A DNA stretch of 64,000 nucleotides from Sulfitobacter sp. F26169L (lineage in GTDB: Bacteria; Pseudomonadota; Alphaproteobacteria; Rhodobacterales; Rhodobacteraceae): assembly GCF_026410285.1 (NCBI RefSeq), contig NZ_JAPMLP010000002.1:193501-257500 (forward strand). The letters run 5' to 3'. The number at the start of each line of letters is the position of its first letter. Position 1 is the first letter of the stretch. The notes under the pieces were generated by a model that saw nothing but the letters and a program-made list of their open reading frames with translations, made no database searches and was not told the origin of the DNA. Shown here one piece after another: positions 36,199 through 45,113 of this stretch. The translations under genes were made by a program, and so were the position numbers.

Positions 36199-36831
36199 AT
36201 GACACGCACACATCTTCCCGGCATTATTGCCATGGCTGCAATCGTTGTGGCCTCCAACATCCTCGTTCAATTTCTGTATGGTAACTGGCTGACATGGGGG
36301 GCTTTCACCTATCCGCTTGCCTTTCTGGTCACGGACATTATGAACCGCGTCTATGGCACCGCTGCCGCACGGCGCGTTGTTTTGGCGGGTTTTATCGTCG
36401 GCATTATCTGTTCTTTGATCGGAACCCAGATCATCGGAGAATTCGGGCCGCTTGTTACCTTGCGTATCGCAATAGCATCCGGTCTGGCATTTTTCATCGC
36501 CCAGATGCTGGATATCGGGATATTTTCCATTTTCCGTAAAGGTATCTGGTGGAAAGCGCCGCTTGTATCTACGCTCGTCAGCAGCACTGTCGATACGGTG
36601 ATCTTTTTTTCCGTCGCATTTTCCGGCGCGTTGTCTTTTGTGCATCCCGCGACTGATGTGGCGTGGGCAGCAGAGGTTCTTCCGGTTTTGGGAGTCGGCC
36701 CGCTCGCACCGCTTTGGGTGTCACTCGCGGTGGCGGACTGGAGCGTCAAACTGGGCCTTGCGCTGATCGCCCTGATACCTTTCCGCATCATCACCGCCCG
36801 CCTGAAGGTCAGGCAGATAGACAACATATAG
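36199..36831 (+). CDS. yhhQ: queuosine precursor transporter (YhhQ/VUT family)
   Basis: An inner-membrane protein of 210 residues with about six helices, fitting the DUF165/YhhQ family that takes up preQ0 or preQ1 for queuosine tRNA modification. Typical segments are YPLAFLVTDIMNRVYGTAAAR near the N-terminus, the glycine-poor helix LAFFIAQMLDIGIFSIFRK, and the Ser/Thr-rich VSTLVSSTVDTVIFFSVAFSG. The ATG lacks an obvious ribosome-binding site, but the leader before it is foldable. Regulation by a queuosine precursor would make sense. Confidence 0.88.
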   Translation: MTRTHLPGIIAMAAIVVASNILVQFLYGNWLTWGAFTYPLAFLVTDIMNRVYGTAAARRVVLAGFIVGIICSLIGTQIIGEFGPLVTLRIAIASGLAFFIAQMLDIGIFSIFRKGIWWKAPLVSTLVSSTVDTVIFFSVAFSGALSFVHPATDVAWAAEVLPVLGVGPLAPLWVSLAVADWSVKLGLALIALIPFRIITARLKVRQIDNI

Positions 36832-36877
36832 GAAAAAACACAAAACACCTGAAAAAGTGCTTTGCGAATTGGAAAAC

Positions 36878-36982
36878 ATGTGGGACGCTCCCAGTGAGTT
36901 CAACAAATGTAAAGGAGGTGATCTAGTGTCAAGAACGGTACTGGAGAGAGGTGTCGGAACAGCTTTGGAGTTTGTTTGCTAG
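36878..36982 (+). CDS. mini-ORF of 34 or 18 residues
   Basis: The frame from the ATG at 36878 codes 34 residues (MWDAPSEFNKCKGGDL, then VSRTVLERGVGTALEFVC) and stops with TAG at 36980-36982. Within it, a GTG at 36926 sits 7 bases after an exceptional ribosome-binding site and would give an 18-residue peptide. A terminator follows at 37055. I do not recognise the peptide. It could be a small protein, a leader peptide, or part of a small RNA. Strong initiation and a dedicated terminator argue for expression. Confidence 0.45.
   Translation: MWDAPSEFNKCKGGDLVSRTVLERGVGTALEFVC
36912..36923 (+). promoter_or_regulatory. ribosome-binding site fully complementary to the 16S 3' end
   Basis: AAGGAGGTGATC is a 12-base perfect complement of the 3' end of bacterial 16S rRNA, far beyond the usual 4-6 bases. 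It is spaced 7 bases (from AGGAGG) before a GTG at 36926 and lies inside the longer frame from 36878. Confidence 0.7.
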
Positions 36983-37054
36983 GGCAGCCCCTGCATTCAA
37001 AACACCGGAGTCGACCAGCGGTCTAACCGATCCCGCCTCCTATACAATTCGATT

Positions 37055-37084
37055 GGGCCGCTCTGTTTCAGGGCGGCCCTTTTT
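37055..37084 (+). terminator. rho-independent terminator after the mini-ORF
   Basis: The stem GGGCCGC (37055-37061) pairs with GCGGCCC (37073-37079) and is followed by five T (37080-37084). It ends the mini-ORF transcript and isolates arfB. Stem and loop nearly match the ctpA terminator. Confidence 0.88.
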
Positions 37085-37152
37085 GCAACGCAGGCATCTG
37101 GAATCTCCGCCGCCCCTTCAACCGGGGCCGTGGGCGCGCTATGTTTATCGCC

Positions 37153-37572
37153 ATGTTATATATCACTGATGCCATTACAATTCAGGACTGGGAACTGACC
37201 GAAAGCTTCATGCGTGCCTCGGGTCCGGGTGGGCAGAATGTGAACAAAGTATCCTCTGCCGTGGAGTTGCGGTTCGAGGCAGCTAGTTCTCCGTCACTTC
37301 CCTTGCCCGTGAAAAACCGGTTACGGCGACTGGCGGGGCGGCGCTGGACCAATGATGGTGCGTTGGTGTTGCAGTGCGACGAGACCCGTAGTCAGGCGCG
37401 TAACCGCGAACTGGTACGCGAACGCTTGAAAGAGCTGATTGAAAAAGCAGTTACGCCACCGAAAAGGCGGATCGCCACGCGACCGACGTTGGGATCAAAG
37501 AAGCGCCGCTTGAAAGCCAAGAAGGTGCGCGGCGAGGTGAAGGCATTGCGTGGAAAGGTAGATCCTGATTAG
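37153..37572 (+). CDS. arfB: alternative ribosome-rescue factor ArfB
   Basis: A peptidyl-tRNA hydrolase of 139 residues that frees ribosomes stalled on mRNA lacking a stop codon. The catalytic GGQ lies in RASGPGGQNVNKVSSAVELRF, and the basic C-terminal tail that enters the mRNA channel is present (TLGSKKRRLKAKKVRGEVKALRGK). I chose the ATG at 37153 because homologues begin close to LYITDAITI; an ATG at 37141 would add four residues. It is set apart from its neighbours: 68 bases after a terminator and 251 bases from the convergent CobG-like gene. That 251-base gap shows nothing I can name. Confidence 0.92.
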   Translation: MLYITDAITIQDWELTESFMRASGPGGQNVNKVSSAVELRFEAASSPSLPLPVKNRLRRLAGRRWTNDGALVLQCDETRSQARNRELVRERLKELIEKAVTPPKRRIATRPTLGSKKRRLKAKKVRGEVKALRGKVDPD

Positions 37573-37823
37573 CAGACGGTCGCGCTTCTAGCGGGTGCGG
37601 GATTTGAATTTATCAGGAAAATGAAAGTGGATTAGGTGCCGTATTGGGGGTGGTTCTGTGCGGCGGGCGTGTGACAAGCTCTTTGAATTGCTGGTTACGT
37701 GTTTCAGACCGAGCGGACCAAGGAAGCTGTGCATTGGTTGAAATACCTATTCAACTGGTAGTAAATCCTTTGGAACTTGCGATCTGCGAAATCTCAGACA
37801 AGGGCGACCCGGCGCGAGGCCTG

Positions 37824-38696
37824 TTAAAGCCGGTTGCCGGAGTCTGTTTCGATTCCATCAATTTCGGGTAATTCCCGTGCGCTTTCGACGAGGATCAGGC
37901 GCCACGGAGTAAGGCGCAAGCCGCCGTGCTTGGCCAGAGATGAAAGCGTTTCAACATGCATTTGCCCCGAGGCCAGCCCTACAAGAGCACCGTTTGGTGT
38001 ATATCCAGGTACCGGATTGTATGCTCCCTGTTGGCGGGGCACAAAAGCTCCGGCAGGTATTACACTCTTCGCCACAAGGCTCTTCAGTCGATCTACCTTA
38101 TCTTCAGCGGTTTCGGAAAACCAACGGGCCAGTTTCAAAGTTTCGGCAACTGCTGAGTCTGTGGTGACGGGTTTGCCTGTTTTCATCCCATCTGCGACCA
38201 GTAGAAGACTGCCGCCTGCGTCTGTTTCCAAGCGAATATCAGCCACGTCGTTTTGCAACACGGGTGTGCGGCCTGTATCGACCGCAAATCTAATTTCATC
38301 CCGCAAGCCCGAAGCGTCATTGGCAGCGATTTCGGCAGTCAGCTGGTTGGCGAGAATTTCGACTTCATCTTGCGGCCTCCAGAAAGGGGTGACAAGGATA
38401 TTTCGCCTGATTTCCACATCCGGATCGGGATCAATCAGGCGCATCATTTTCAAGCCATTGATCAGCGCGGGGTGGCTTTGCCGCGATACACCACGGATCT
38501 GGAGTGTTGCACTGTCGGTGAGGTCCAGCAGTCCGTTGCCATGAGCAGCCGCAAGGGATGCGATAGCATCAGCCTGAGCGCGGCTGATGCGGCCACAAAA
38601 CGGACGCACCTGCACGATTAACCCGTCTTTCGCCATTTCTGGATGAGGGCTGCCGGTGCTTTGGTCTTGTTCATGGTAGTCAGTATGATCGGTCAC
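37824..38696 (-). pseudogene. truncated CobG-like (precorrin-3B synthase-like) protein
   Basis: A frame of 290 residues related to CobG and the nitrite/sulfite reductase ferredoxin-like half-domains. Matching segments are KDGLIVQVRPFCGRISRAQADAI, GNGLLDLTDSATLQIRGV and LRLTPWRLILVESARELPEI. A normal CobG runs 80 or more residues further, into the cysteine cluster for an iron-sulfur centre, and usually carries a Cys-Pro-Gly motif near its start. Both are absent: the whole frame has one cysteine. Translation still looks possible, since a GTG follows GGAGG. No other cobalamin gene lies nearby. I read it as a decayed gene; a shortened protein with another job is the alternative. Confidence 0.6.
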
Positions 38697-38877
38697 CCAG
38701 CCGCCTCCATCATTGCCGACACTGGCTTCCGGCCTATACCTCAGGCTCCAACGTCGCGCAATGTAGCATAGCGGTTGCAGGCCCGGTCATCCAGATTGGA
38801 CTTCGTGCTGGATCGCGCGAAAGCGCGCTCTGACAATCTCGGGGGTACTTACAGACCTTCCTACCTGTATTCGAACA

Positions 38878-39315
38878 TCAACTAGAGCCGGCAGCCTTCT
38901 TTCGGCAATAGAGCTCCAATCGGTGATGCACGACCTCGTAACCCAATTCGCGTGCGATCTCGTCTTGAAGTTGTTCAATTTTGTCGGACTGGAACTCGAT
39001 CACCTCTCCAGTATCGACATCCAGAATATGATCGTGATGCTCTTCATGTGTCGTTTCAAACCGTGCGCCGCCCCCGTCAAAGGCGTGACGATGTACAACG
39101 CCGCCCTCCTCCAGCACTGTCAGTGTTCTGTAAACAGTGGCGAGCGAAACGGATTGTTCTATTTCCTTCGCACGCTTGTGCAGCTCAATAGCATCAGGGT
39201 GATCGGTCGCCTCGGCCAAAACACCAAGCAGTGCGATGCGTTGACGGGTCACGCGAATACCGGCTTTGCGCAATGCTGCTGTCATCTTATCTGTAGTATC
39301 TGCCGCGTCGCTCAT
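38878..39315 (-). CDS. mur: Fur family metalloregulator (Mur-like)
   Basis: A DNA-binding protein of 145 residues with the Fur layout: winged helix ([15 protein letters not shown], then [20 protein letters not shown]) and the metal-sensing domain ([24 protein letters not shown]). The CxxC structural zinc motif of E. coli Fur is absent (DVDTG there), as is usual for alphaproteobacterial Fur/Mur proteins, which sense manganese. It diverges from sitABCD, and Fur-type operator sequences lie between them. By context it represses manganese uptake. Gene name by context; a plain Fur is the alternative. Confidence 0.85.
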   Translation of the reverse strand: MSDAADTTDKMTAALRKAGIRVTRQRIALLGVLAEATDHPDAIELHKRAKEIEQSVSLATVYRTLTVLEEGGVVHRHAFDGGGARFETTHEEHHDHILDVDTGEVIEFQSDKIEQLQDEIARELGYEVVHHRLELYCRKKAAGSS

Positions 39316-39351
39316 CTTTTCGCCCCGAAATTCTCATCAGACGTCTATGTT

Positions 39352-39372
39352 TGAGAATCGTTATCATTCTTA
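39352..39372. promoter_or_regulatory. Fur/Mur-type operator 1
   Basis: TGAGAATCGTTATCATTCTTA reads in reverse as a good fit to the classical Fur box (AATGATAACGATTCTC). It sits between the mur and sitA starts. Confidence 0.6.
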
Positions 39373-39380
39373 TTTACACT

Positions 39381-39400
39381 TGTGAATGGTTCTCATATGC
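39381..39400. promoter_or_regulatory. Fur/Mur-type operator 2
   Basis: TGTGAATGGTTCTCATATGC carries the same GAAT...TTCTCA elements as the first operator, about 9 bases on and 37 bases before the sitA ATG. Two sites would allow cooperative or dual control of both promoters. Confidence 0.5.
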
Positions 39401-39437
39401 ATTTTTTATAAGAAGTGAAAATTGAGGAGTCTCCCGC

Positions 39438-40331
39438 ATGGGTGCAATCGTCTTGAAAATGATCACCGCAACTGCTGTGCTGGCTTTGGTAAGCACGTCG
39501 GCAGCGGCACAGGAGAAATTCAAGGCTGTTACGACCTTTACCGTGATTGCCGATATGGCGCGCAATGTGGCGGGTGATGCGGCTGTCGTGGAAAGCGTCA
39601 CCAAACCTGGCGCAGAGATTCACGGTTATTCCCCCACGCCGCGCGATATCATTCGCGCACAGGATGCGGACCTGATCCTTTGGAACGGTTTGAATCTTGA
39701 ACTGTGGTTCGAGCAGTTTCTATCCAACCTCAAAGATGTCCCTTCTGCCACGTTGACCGACGGGATTGACCCGATAAGCATTACAGAAGGCGAGTATGAC
39801 GGAAAGCCTAACCCCCATGCGTGGATGGGCCTGAGCACAGCGTTAATATACGTGGACAACATTCGTGACGCTTTCGTGCTGCATGATCCTGAGAACGCAG
39901 AGATTTACCGCACTAACGCTGAAGTCTACAAACAAGAGATTAACGATGTCATTGTGCCTCTGCGCGATGCGGTCCTTGCGGTGCCGGAAGATCAGCGCTG
40001 GCTGGCGACATGCGAAGGCGCGTTCAGCTATCTGGCTCGCGATTTTGGTATGAAAGAGCTGTATCTTTGGCCAATGAACGCCGACCAGCAGGGCACACCG
40101 CAGCAGGTGCGCAAGGTCATTGATACCGTGCGTGCAAACGGCATTCCGGCAGTGTTCTGTGAATCAACAGTCAGTCAGGCACCCGCAAAGCAGGTCGTGC
40201 GGGAAACCGGCGCGAAATATGGCGGTGTTCTGTACGTTGATAGCCTGACCGAAGCGGACGGGGAAGTGCCAACCTATCTGGATCTTATCCGCGTCACATC
40301 CGAGACAATTGTGGAGGGCCTTACAAAATGA
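39438..40331 (+). CDS. sitA: manganese/iron ABC transporter substrate-binding protein
   Basis: A periplasmic cluster A-1 metal-binding protein of 297 residues. A signal peptide (cleavage after SAAAQ region, about residue 24) precedes the mature protein. Ligand regions visible are [13 protein letters not shown] (first His), [15 protein letters not shown] (second His), [14 protein letters not shown] (Glu) and [20 protein letters not shown] (Asp). It captures Mn2+ (or Fe2+) for SitBCD. The ATG follows GAGGAG by 10 bases. The stop overlaps sitB by ATGA. Confidence 0.93.
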   Translation: MGAIVLKMITATAVLALVSTSAAAQEKFKAVTTFTVIADMARNVAGDAAVVESVTKPGAEIHGYSPTPRDIIRAQDADLILWNGLNLELWFEQFLSNLKDVPSATLTDGIDPISITEGEYDGKPNPHAWMGLSTALIYVDNIRDAFVLHDPENAEIYRTNAEVYKQEINDVIVPLRDAVLAVPEDQRWLATCEGAFSYLARDFGMKELYLWPMNADQQGTPQQVRKVIDTVRANGIPAVFCESTVSQAPAKQVVRETGAKYGGVLYVDSLTEADGEVPTYLDLIRVTSETIVEGLTK

Positions 40332-41176
40332 CCACCGGTATTTCCGCCCAAGACGTCACTGTAACCTATCGCAACGGGCATACCGCCCTTCGTGATGCTA
40401 CATTCGAAGTACCGACCGGCACCATTACCGCACTGGTAGGGGTTAACGGGGCTGGAAAATCGACCCTGTTCAAGGCGATTATGGGGTTCGTTCCTGCTGC
40501 CAAGGGCGAGATTACTGTGATGGGAATGCCTGTCAAAGAAGCCCTGAAGCGCAATATCGTCGCATATGTTCCCCAGTCAGAGGAGGTCGACTGGTCTTTT
40601 CCGGTACTGGTTGAAGATGTTGTAATGATGGGGCGGTACGGCCATATGGGATTTTTCCGCCACCCCAAACGCGCCGACCACGAAGCTGTGACAAGCGCGC
40701 TGGAGCGGGTCAACATGATCGAATACCGCCACCGCCAGATTGGTGAGCTGTCCGGTGGCCAGCGCAAGCGTGTGTTTCTGGCCCGTGCTCTGGCGCAAGA
40801 CGGTCAGGTGATTTTGCTGGACGAGCCGTTCACCGGTGTTGACGTAAAAACCGAAGATCAGATTATCGAACTGCTGCGCGATATGCGGGACGAAGGACGG
40901 GTGATGCTTGTTTCCACCCATAACCTCGGCTCAGTCCCCGAGTTTTGTGACCGGACAGTTTTGGTCAAGGAAACCGTGATCGCCTATGGCACCACGGAAG
41001 AGACATTCACCCACGATAATCTCGAACTCGCGTTTGGCGGTGTGCTGCGCCACTTTGTGCTGGGCGGCGCGGACCTGCACGACGATGATGACACGCGCAC
41101 AATCCGTGTGATCACCGACGACGAGCGCCCGTTTGTCGTGTATGCAGATGAAACACGCAAGGAAGACGCCTCGTGA
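40328..41176 (+). CDS. sitB: manganese/iron ABC transporter ATPase
   Basis: An ATPase of 282 residues with Walker A (GVNGAGKST), the Q-loop ([14 protein letters not shown]), ABC signature (LSGGQRKRV), Walker B ([12 protein letters not shown]) and H-loop (STHNLGS). The EEVDWSFPV stretch is typical of SitB/MntB-type metal importers. It powers SitC/SitD. Confidence 0.94.
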   Translation: MTTGISAQDVTVTYRNGHTALRDATFEVPTGTITALVGVNGAGKSTLFKAIMGFVPAAKGEITVMGMPVKEALKRNIVAYVPQSEEVDWSFPVLVEDVVMMGRYGHMGFFRHPKRADHEAVTSALERVNMIEYRHRQIGELSGGQRKRVFLARALAQDGQVILLDEPFTGVDVKTEDQIIELLRDMRDEGRVMLVSTHNLGSVPEFCDRTVLVKETVIAYGTTEETFTHDNLELAFGGVLRHFVLGGADLHDDDDTRTIRVITDDERPFVVYADETRKEDAS

Positions 41177-42027
41177 TGGAAACGCTGCTGCTGCCGTTCA
41201 GCTACGGCTACATGTTCAACGCAATGTGGGTTAGCGCGCTGGTCGGCGGGGTCTGTGCGTTTCTATCAGCATATCTGATGCTGAAGGGATGGTCACTGAT
41301 TGGTGACGCGCTCAGCCATTCCATCGTGCCGGGTGTTGCGGGGGCCTATATGCTGGGTCTTCCCTTCGCGTTAGGAGCCTTCGCGGCAGGTGGGTTGGCG
41401 GCGGGCGCGATGCTGTTTCTCAACCAGCGGTCGGGCCTGAAGGAAGATACTATCATCGGTCTGATATTTACCTCTTTCTTCGGCTTGGGGCTATTCATGG
41501 TGTCGCTGTCGCCCACATCGGTCAGCGTGCAGACCATTACGATGGGCAACATCCTGGCCATCACGCCAGCGGATACGCTGCAACTTGCGGTTATCGGGTT
41601 TGTGACGCTGGCCATTCTGTTGGCCAAATGGAAAGACCTGATGGTTACGTTTTTCGATGAAAATCACGCGCGCTCTATCGGATTAAAGCCCGACCTGCTC
41701 AAAGTTGTATTTTTCATGTTGCTGTCTGCATCCTGTGTGGCCGCGCTTCAAACGGTTGGGGCGTTTCTGGTGATTGCCATGGTGGTAACACCGGGAGCGA
41801 CTGCGTATCTTCTGACAGACCGCTTTCCCCGTCTACTTGTTGTCAGTGTTGCGATCGGTGCAGGCACCTCTTTCTTTGGCGCATACCTCAGCTTCTTTCT
41901 GGATGGCGCGACGGGTGGCATAATCGTTAGTTTGCAAACGGTCATTTTCCTTGCTGTGTTTCTGTTCGCCCCCAAGCACGGTTATCTAGCTGCGCGGCGC
42001 AAGGCGCGGGAGGCATTGCTGCCATGA
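41176..42027 (+). CDS. sitC: manganese/iron ABC transporter permease SitC
   Basis: An inner-membrane permease of 283 residues from the ABC-3 family with about eight helices (MLKGWSLIGDALSHSIVPGVAGAYMLG near the N-terminus). It forms the channel with SitD. The ATG at 41176 gives a TGATG overlap with the sitB stop; a GTG at 41173 is also possible. It overlaps sitD by 4 bases. Confidence 0.93.
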   Translation: METLLLPFSYGYMFNAMWVSALVGGVCAFLSAYLMLKGWSLIGDALSHSIVPGVAGAYMLGLPFALGAFAAGGLAAGAMLFLNQRSGLKEDTIIGLIFTSFFGLGLFMVSLSPTSVSVQTITMGNILAITPADTLQLAVIGFVTLAILLAKWKDLMVTFFDENHARSIGLKPDLLKVVFFMLLSASCVAALQTVGAFLVIAMVVTPGATAYLLTDRFPRLLVVSVAIGAGTSFFGAYLSFFLDGATGGIIVSLQTVIFLAVFLFAPKHGYLAARRKAREALLP

Positions 42028-42860
42028 TCGAGACGTTGCTTCAGCCGTTTCAGTTTGCCTTCATGCAAAACGCCTTTCTGATTGTGATCATCATTTCGGT
42101 GCCGACCAGCCTGCTGTCATGTTATCTGGTGCTTAAGGGGTGGTCGTTGATGGGGGATGCAATCAGCCATGCCGTGCTACCCGGAGTTGTCGGCGCTTAC
42201 ATCTTGGGGATACCGCTGATCATCGGCGCGTTTTGTGCCGGTATGTTTTGCGCATTGGCGACGGGATTCCTTTCGGAAAACAGCCGCGTCAAGCAGGATA
42301 CCGTAATGGGCATCGTGTTTTCCGGAATGTTCGGGTTCGGCATCGTGATGTACACGAAGATTTCGACAGATATGCATCTGGATCATATCCTGTTCGGTAA
42401 TATGCTGGGCGTTGGCAGTTCAGATCTATGGACAGCCGGTTTGATTGCTTTGTTTGCAGCCGTGATTGTGATTGCCAAACGGCATGATCTGATGCTGCAT
42501 GCATTTGATCCGGTACAGGCGCAAGCGGTGGGCCTGCGCGTTGGCTGGCTGCACTACGGATTGCTCGCCCTGATCTCGCTCACCATTGTTGCAACCCTGT
42601 CTGCGGTGGGGATCATCCTGTCTATCGGCCTACTGATCGCGCCAGGTGCCATTGCATTTCTGCTTACGCAGAAATTCGGGCGAATGTTACCGGTTGCCGT
42701 GGGCGTCACAATGCTGTCGAGCGTATTGGGAGTTTATGCCAGTTTCTACCTTGATAGCGCCCCTGCCCCGACAATCATCCTGATCCTGACAGCCGTATTC
42801 ATTGTTGCGTTTGTCAGGGCGGGCATGGTCACACGCCGCGCTTCCGCCCGTCAGGATTAG
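42024..42860 (+). CDS. sitD: manganese/iron ABC transporter permease SitD
   Basis: A second ABC-3 permease of 278 residues, paralogous to SitC: LVLKGWSLMGDAISHAVLPGVVGAYILG matches the same segment there. It completes the importer. Its stop overlaps by 4 bases the stop of the convergent aminotransferase gene. Confidence 0.93.
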   Translation: MIETLLQPFQFAFMQNAFLIVIIISVPTSLLSCYLVLKGWSLMGDAISHAVLPGVVGAYILGIPLIIGAFCAGMFCALATGFLSENSRVKQDTVMGIVFSGMFGFGIVMYTKISTDMHLDHILFGNMLGVGSSDLWTAGLIALFAAVIVIAKRHDLMLHAFDPVQAQAVGLRVGWLHYGLLALISLTIVATLSAVGIILSIGLLIAPGAIAFLLTQKFGRMLPVAVGVTMLSSVLGVYASFYLDSAPAPTIILILTAVFIVAFVRAGMVTRRASARQD

Positions 42861-43765
42861 GCGCTGATATTCTCGGCAATTGCTTGTTTATAAAGCTGGC
42901 GGATTCTGTCTGTGACGTGCCGCTTGCCGTCCCCGATAGGCTTGCCATCGATATGTGATACCAGCGATTGCGCACCGAATGTCCCTGTGAGAAATGCCTC
43001 GTCCGCGCCATATGCCTCATAGAGCGAATAGTTCTTTTCAAATACCGGAATCCCGTCGGCACGGCATAGATCGATCACCTTCTGGCGGGTGACCCCGTTC
43101 ATGCAATAATCTCCGGTCGAGGTCCAAACCTCGCCGCGGCGCACAATGAAGAAGTTGCATGCGTTGGTGGTGTTCACAAACCCATACGGGTCCAGCATCA
43201 GCGCCTCATCCGCGCCAGCCTGTTCGGCCTGTAGGCAGGCGATCACGCAATTCAGCTTGGAATGACTGTTGTATTTGGCGTCCTGCGACATCGGCAGGCC
43301 ACGCACCTGCGGCACGGTCGCAAGGCGGATGCCTGTCGTTTGCAGGGTTTCGACCGGTTTGGAATGTTCCATTATAATCACCAGCGTCGGGCCACTACGT
43401 GACAGCGAGGGATGCTGGAACGGCTTTACCTTTACGCCGCGCGTCAGCATCAGGCGGCAATGCACATCATCTGTCATGCCGTTGGCTTCGGCAGTCATGC
43501 GCAGCGCTTCGGCGATGCCTGCCTTGTCCATCCCCACATCAAGCGATACCGCTTTGCACGAGTTGAAAAACCGGTCCATATGCTCGTCAAAGAACGCCCA
43601 AACCCCGTTATAGAGCCGCATTCCCTCCCACATTCCGTCCCCCAGCAGAAAGCCGCTGTCGTAGACAGATACGGTTGCTTCGGCGCGTGGCTTCAGCTCT
43701 CCGTTGACGTAGATCAGGATATCCTGATTGCGCTGGTCTTCGTCTGCTTCATGCGTTGTGCTCAT
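42857..43765 (-). CDS. class IV PLP aminotransferase with altered Glu motif
   Basis: A PLP-dependent transaminase of 302 residues from the D-amino acid/branched-chain aminotransferase fold (VYDSGFLLGDGMWEGMRLYNG). The PLP lysine is Lys170 (SHSKLN). In IlvE and D-alanine transaminase a Glu in the G-x-x-x-E motif contacts the PLP ring nitrogen; here the same position is Thr199 in GFVNTTNACNFF. The substrate therefore cannot be inferred with confidence. It overlaps pncB by 4 bases (ATGA) and probably forms an operon with it. Confidence 0.82.
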   Translation of the reverse strand: MSTTHEADEDQRNQDILIYVNGELKPRAEATVSVYDSGFLLGDGMWEGMRLYNGVWAFFDEHMDRFFNSCKAVSLDVGMDKAGIAEALRMTAEANGMTDDVHCRLMLTRGVKVKPFQHPSLSRSGPTLVIIMEHSKPVETLQTTGIRLATVPQVRGLPMSQDAKYNSHSKLNCVIACLQAEQAGADEALMLDPYGFVNTTNACNFFIVRRGEVWTSTGDYCMNGVTRQKVIDLCRADGIPVFEKNYSLYEAYGADEAFLTGTFGAQSLVSHIDGKPIGDGKRHVTDRIRQLYKQAIAENISA

Positions 43766-45054
43766 ACCACTACCTCTTGTGATTCCTGCTCTCCGACATC
43801 GAACACGCGCTTGTAACGGGCGATTTCATCGGCGGGGCCCATGGCCTTTTTCGGGTTGTCAGACAGCTTCACGGTCGGTGACCCGTTTGCGCTGACTGCC
43901 TTGCACACAAGGCTAAAAGGAGCCAGCGCATCATCCGGCACCAGGCCACGGAAATCATTAGTGAGCAACGTGCCCCAGCCGAACGAAATCGCCGTTTTGT
44001 CAGCGAATTGCGCGTGCAGCTCCTTGATCTTGGCAACATCAAGCCCGTCACTGAAAATGACGCGCTTTTTGCGCGGGTCTTCGCCGCGCAGTTTCCACCA
44101 ATCAATCGCCTGCTGCGCTGCTGTGGCGGGATCACCGCTGTCGATGCGGATACCCGTCCAGCCTGTCAGCCAGTCGGGTGCGCTATCCAGAAAGCCTTGG
44201 GTGCCGTAGGTATCGGGCAGAATGATGCGCAAATTGCCTTCATGTTCATCGTGCCAGTCTTCCAGCACTTTGTAGGGCGCCTGAAACAGTTCCTCGTCGG
44301 TTTCGGCAAGCGCTGCGTAAACCATGGGCAGTTCATGGGCGTTGGTGCCAATTGCTTCCAGCTCACGCTTCATGGCGATCTTGCAGTTGGAGGTTCCGGT
44401 AAACTTGTTACCCAGCCCTTCGTTCATGGCCTGCACACACCAGTCCTGCCACAAAAAGCTGTGGCGCCGTCGGGTGCCGAAATCGGCAATGGACAGATCA
44501 GGTACATCGCGCAGCGCCTCTATCTTTTCCCAGACGCGCGTCATCGCACGGGCATAAAGAACCTGAAGCTCGAATTTCTCCATCCCGTCAAGAACACTGC
44601 GGCTGCGAAGTTCCATCAGCACGGCAAGGGCGGGAATCTCCCAAAGCATGACCTCATGCCATTTGCCCTCGAACGTCAGTTCATATTGATCGCCCTTACG
44701 CTCAAGATGGTAGGGCGGCAGGCGCAGGTTCTCGAACCACTCCATAAAATCCGAGCGGAACATCTGGCGTTTGCCGTAAAACGTGTTGCCACGCAGCCAG
44801 GTCGATTCACCGCGGCTAAGGCTGAGGGTGCGGATGTGGTCAAGCTGCTCGCGCAGTTCGCCTTCGTCTATCAACTTCGCCAGTGGCACGTCTTTTGAAC
44901 GGTTGATCAGGCTGAACGTCACCTGCGTGTCCGGCTTGTTTCGAAAAATCGACTGACACATCAGCAGCTTGTAAAAGTCGGTATCGATAAGCGACCGCAC
45001 GATCGGGTCGATCTTCCATTTGTGATTCCAGACGCGGGTGGCGATATCAACCAT
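43762..45054 (-). CDS. pncB: nicotinate phosphoribosyltransferase
   Basis: The 430-residue enzyme makes nicotinate mononucleotide from nicotinate and PRPP in the Preiss-Handler salvage route to NAD. Family marks are TDFYKLLMCQSIF at the N-terminus, DFGTRRRHSFLWQD, the GTSN stretch (NKFTGTSNCKIAMKR) and IRIDSGD. PncA, encoded 59 bases upstream on the same strand, supplies the nicotinate, so the two act in sequence. Confidence 0.95.
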   Translation of the reverse strand: MVDIATRVWNHKWKIDPIVRSLIDTDFYKLLMCQSIFRNKPDTQVTFSLINRSKDVPLAKLIDEGELREQLDHIRTLSLSRGESTWLRGNTFYGKRQMFRSDFMEWFENLRLPPYHLERKGDQYELTFEGKWHEVMLWEIPALAVLMELRSRSVLDGMEKFELQVLYARAMTRVWEKIEALRDVPDLSIADFGTRRRHSFLWQDWCVQAMNEGLGNKFTGTSNCKIAMKRELEAIGTNAHELPMVYAALAETDEELFQAPYKVLEDWHDEHEGNLRIILPDTYGTQGFLDSAPDWLTGWTGIRIDSGDPATAAQQAIDWWKLRGEDPRKKRVIFSDGLDVAKIKELHAQFADKTAISFGWGTLLTNDFRGLVPDDALAPFSLVCKAVSANGSPTVKLSDNPKKAMGPADEIARYKRVFDVGEQESQEVVV

Positions 45055-45113
45055 TGGGCAGAACTCCGTTATGCCTGTGTTTTGTGGCGTATGCCGCGTT
45101 AGGGGGCAAGCGG

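Noticed and set aside
36832..37054. tmRNA or tRNA in the gap after yhhQ
   Set aside because: No TpsiC arm, acceptor stem or tag-like reading frame could be found.
37644..37871. 75-codon plus-strand frame after arfB
   Set aside because: No good ribosome-binding site or family resemblance and it runs into the CobG-like gene; probably chance or debris.
38697..38877. Cobalamin riboswitch or small gene (63-codon frame 38787-38978) before the CobG-like gene
   Set aside because: No B12-box-like sequence, and the frame overlaps mur; a short GCGCG/CGCGC hairpin there has no T-run.
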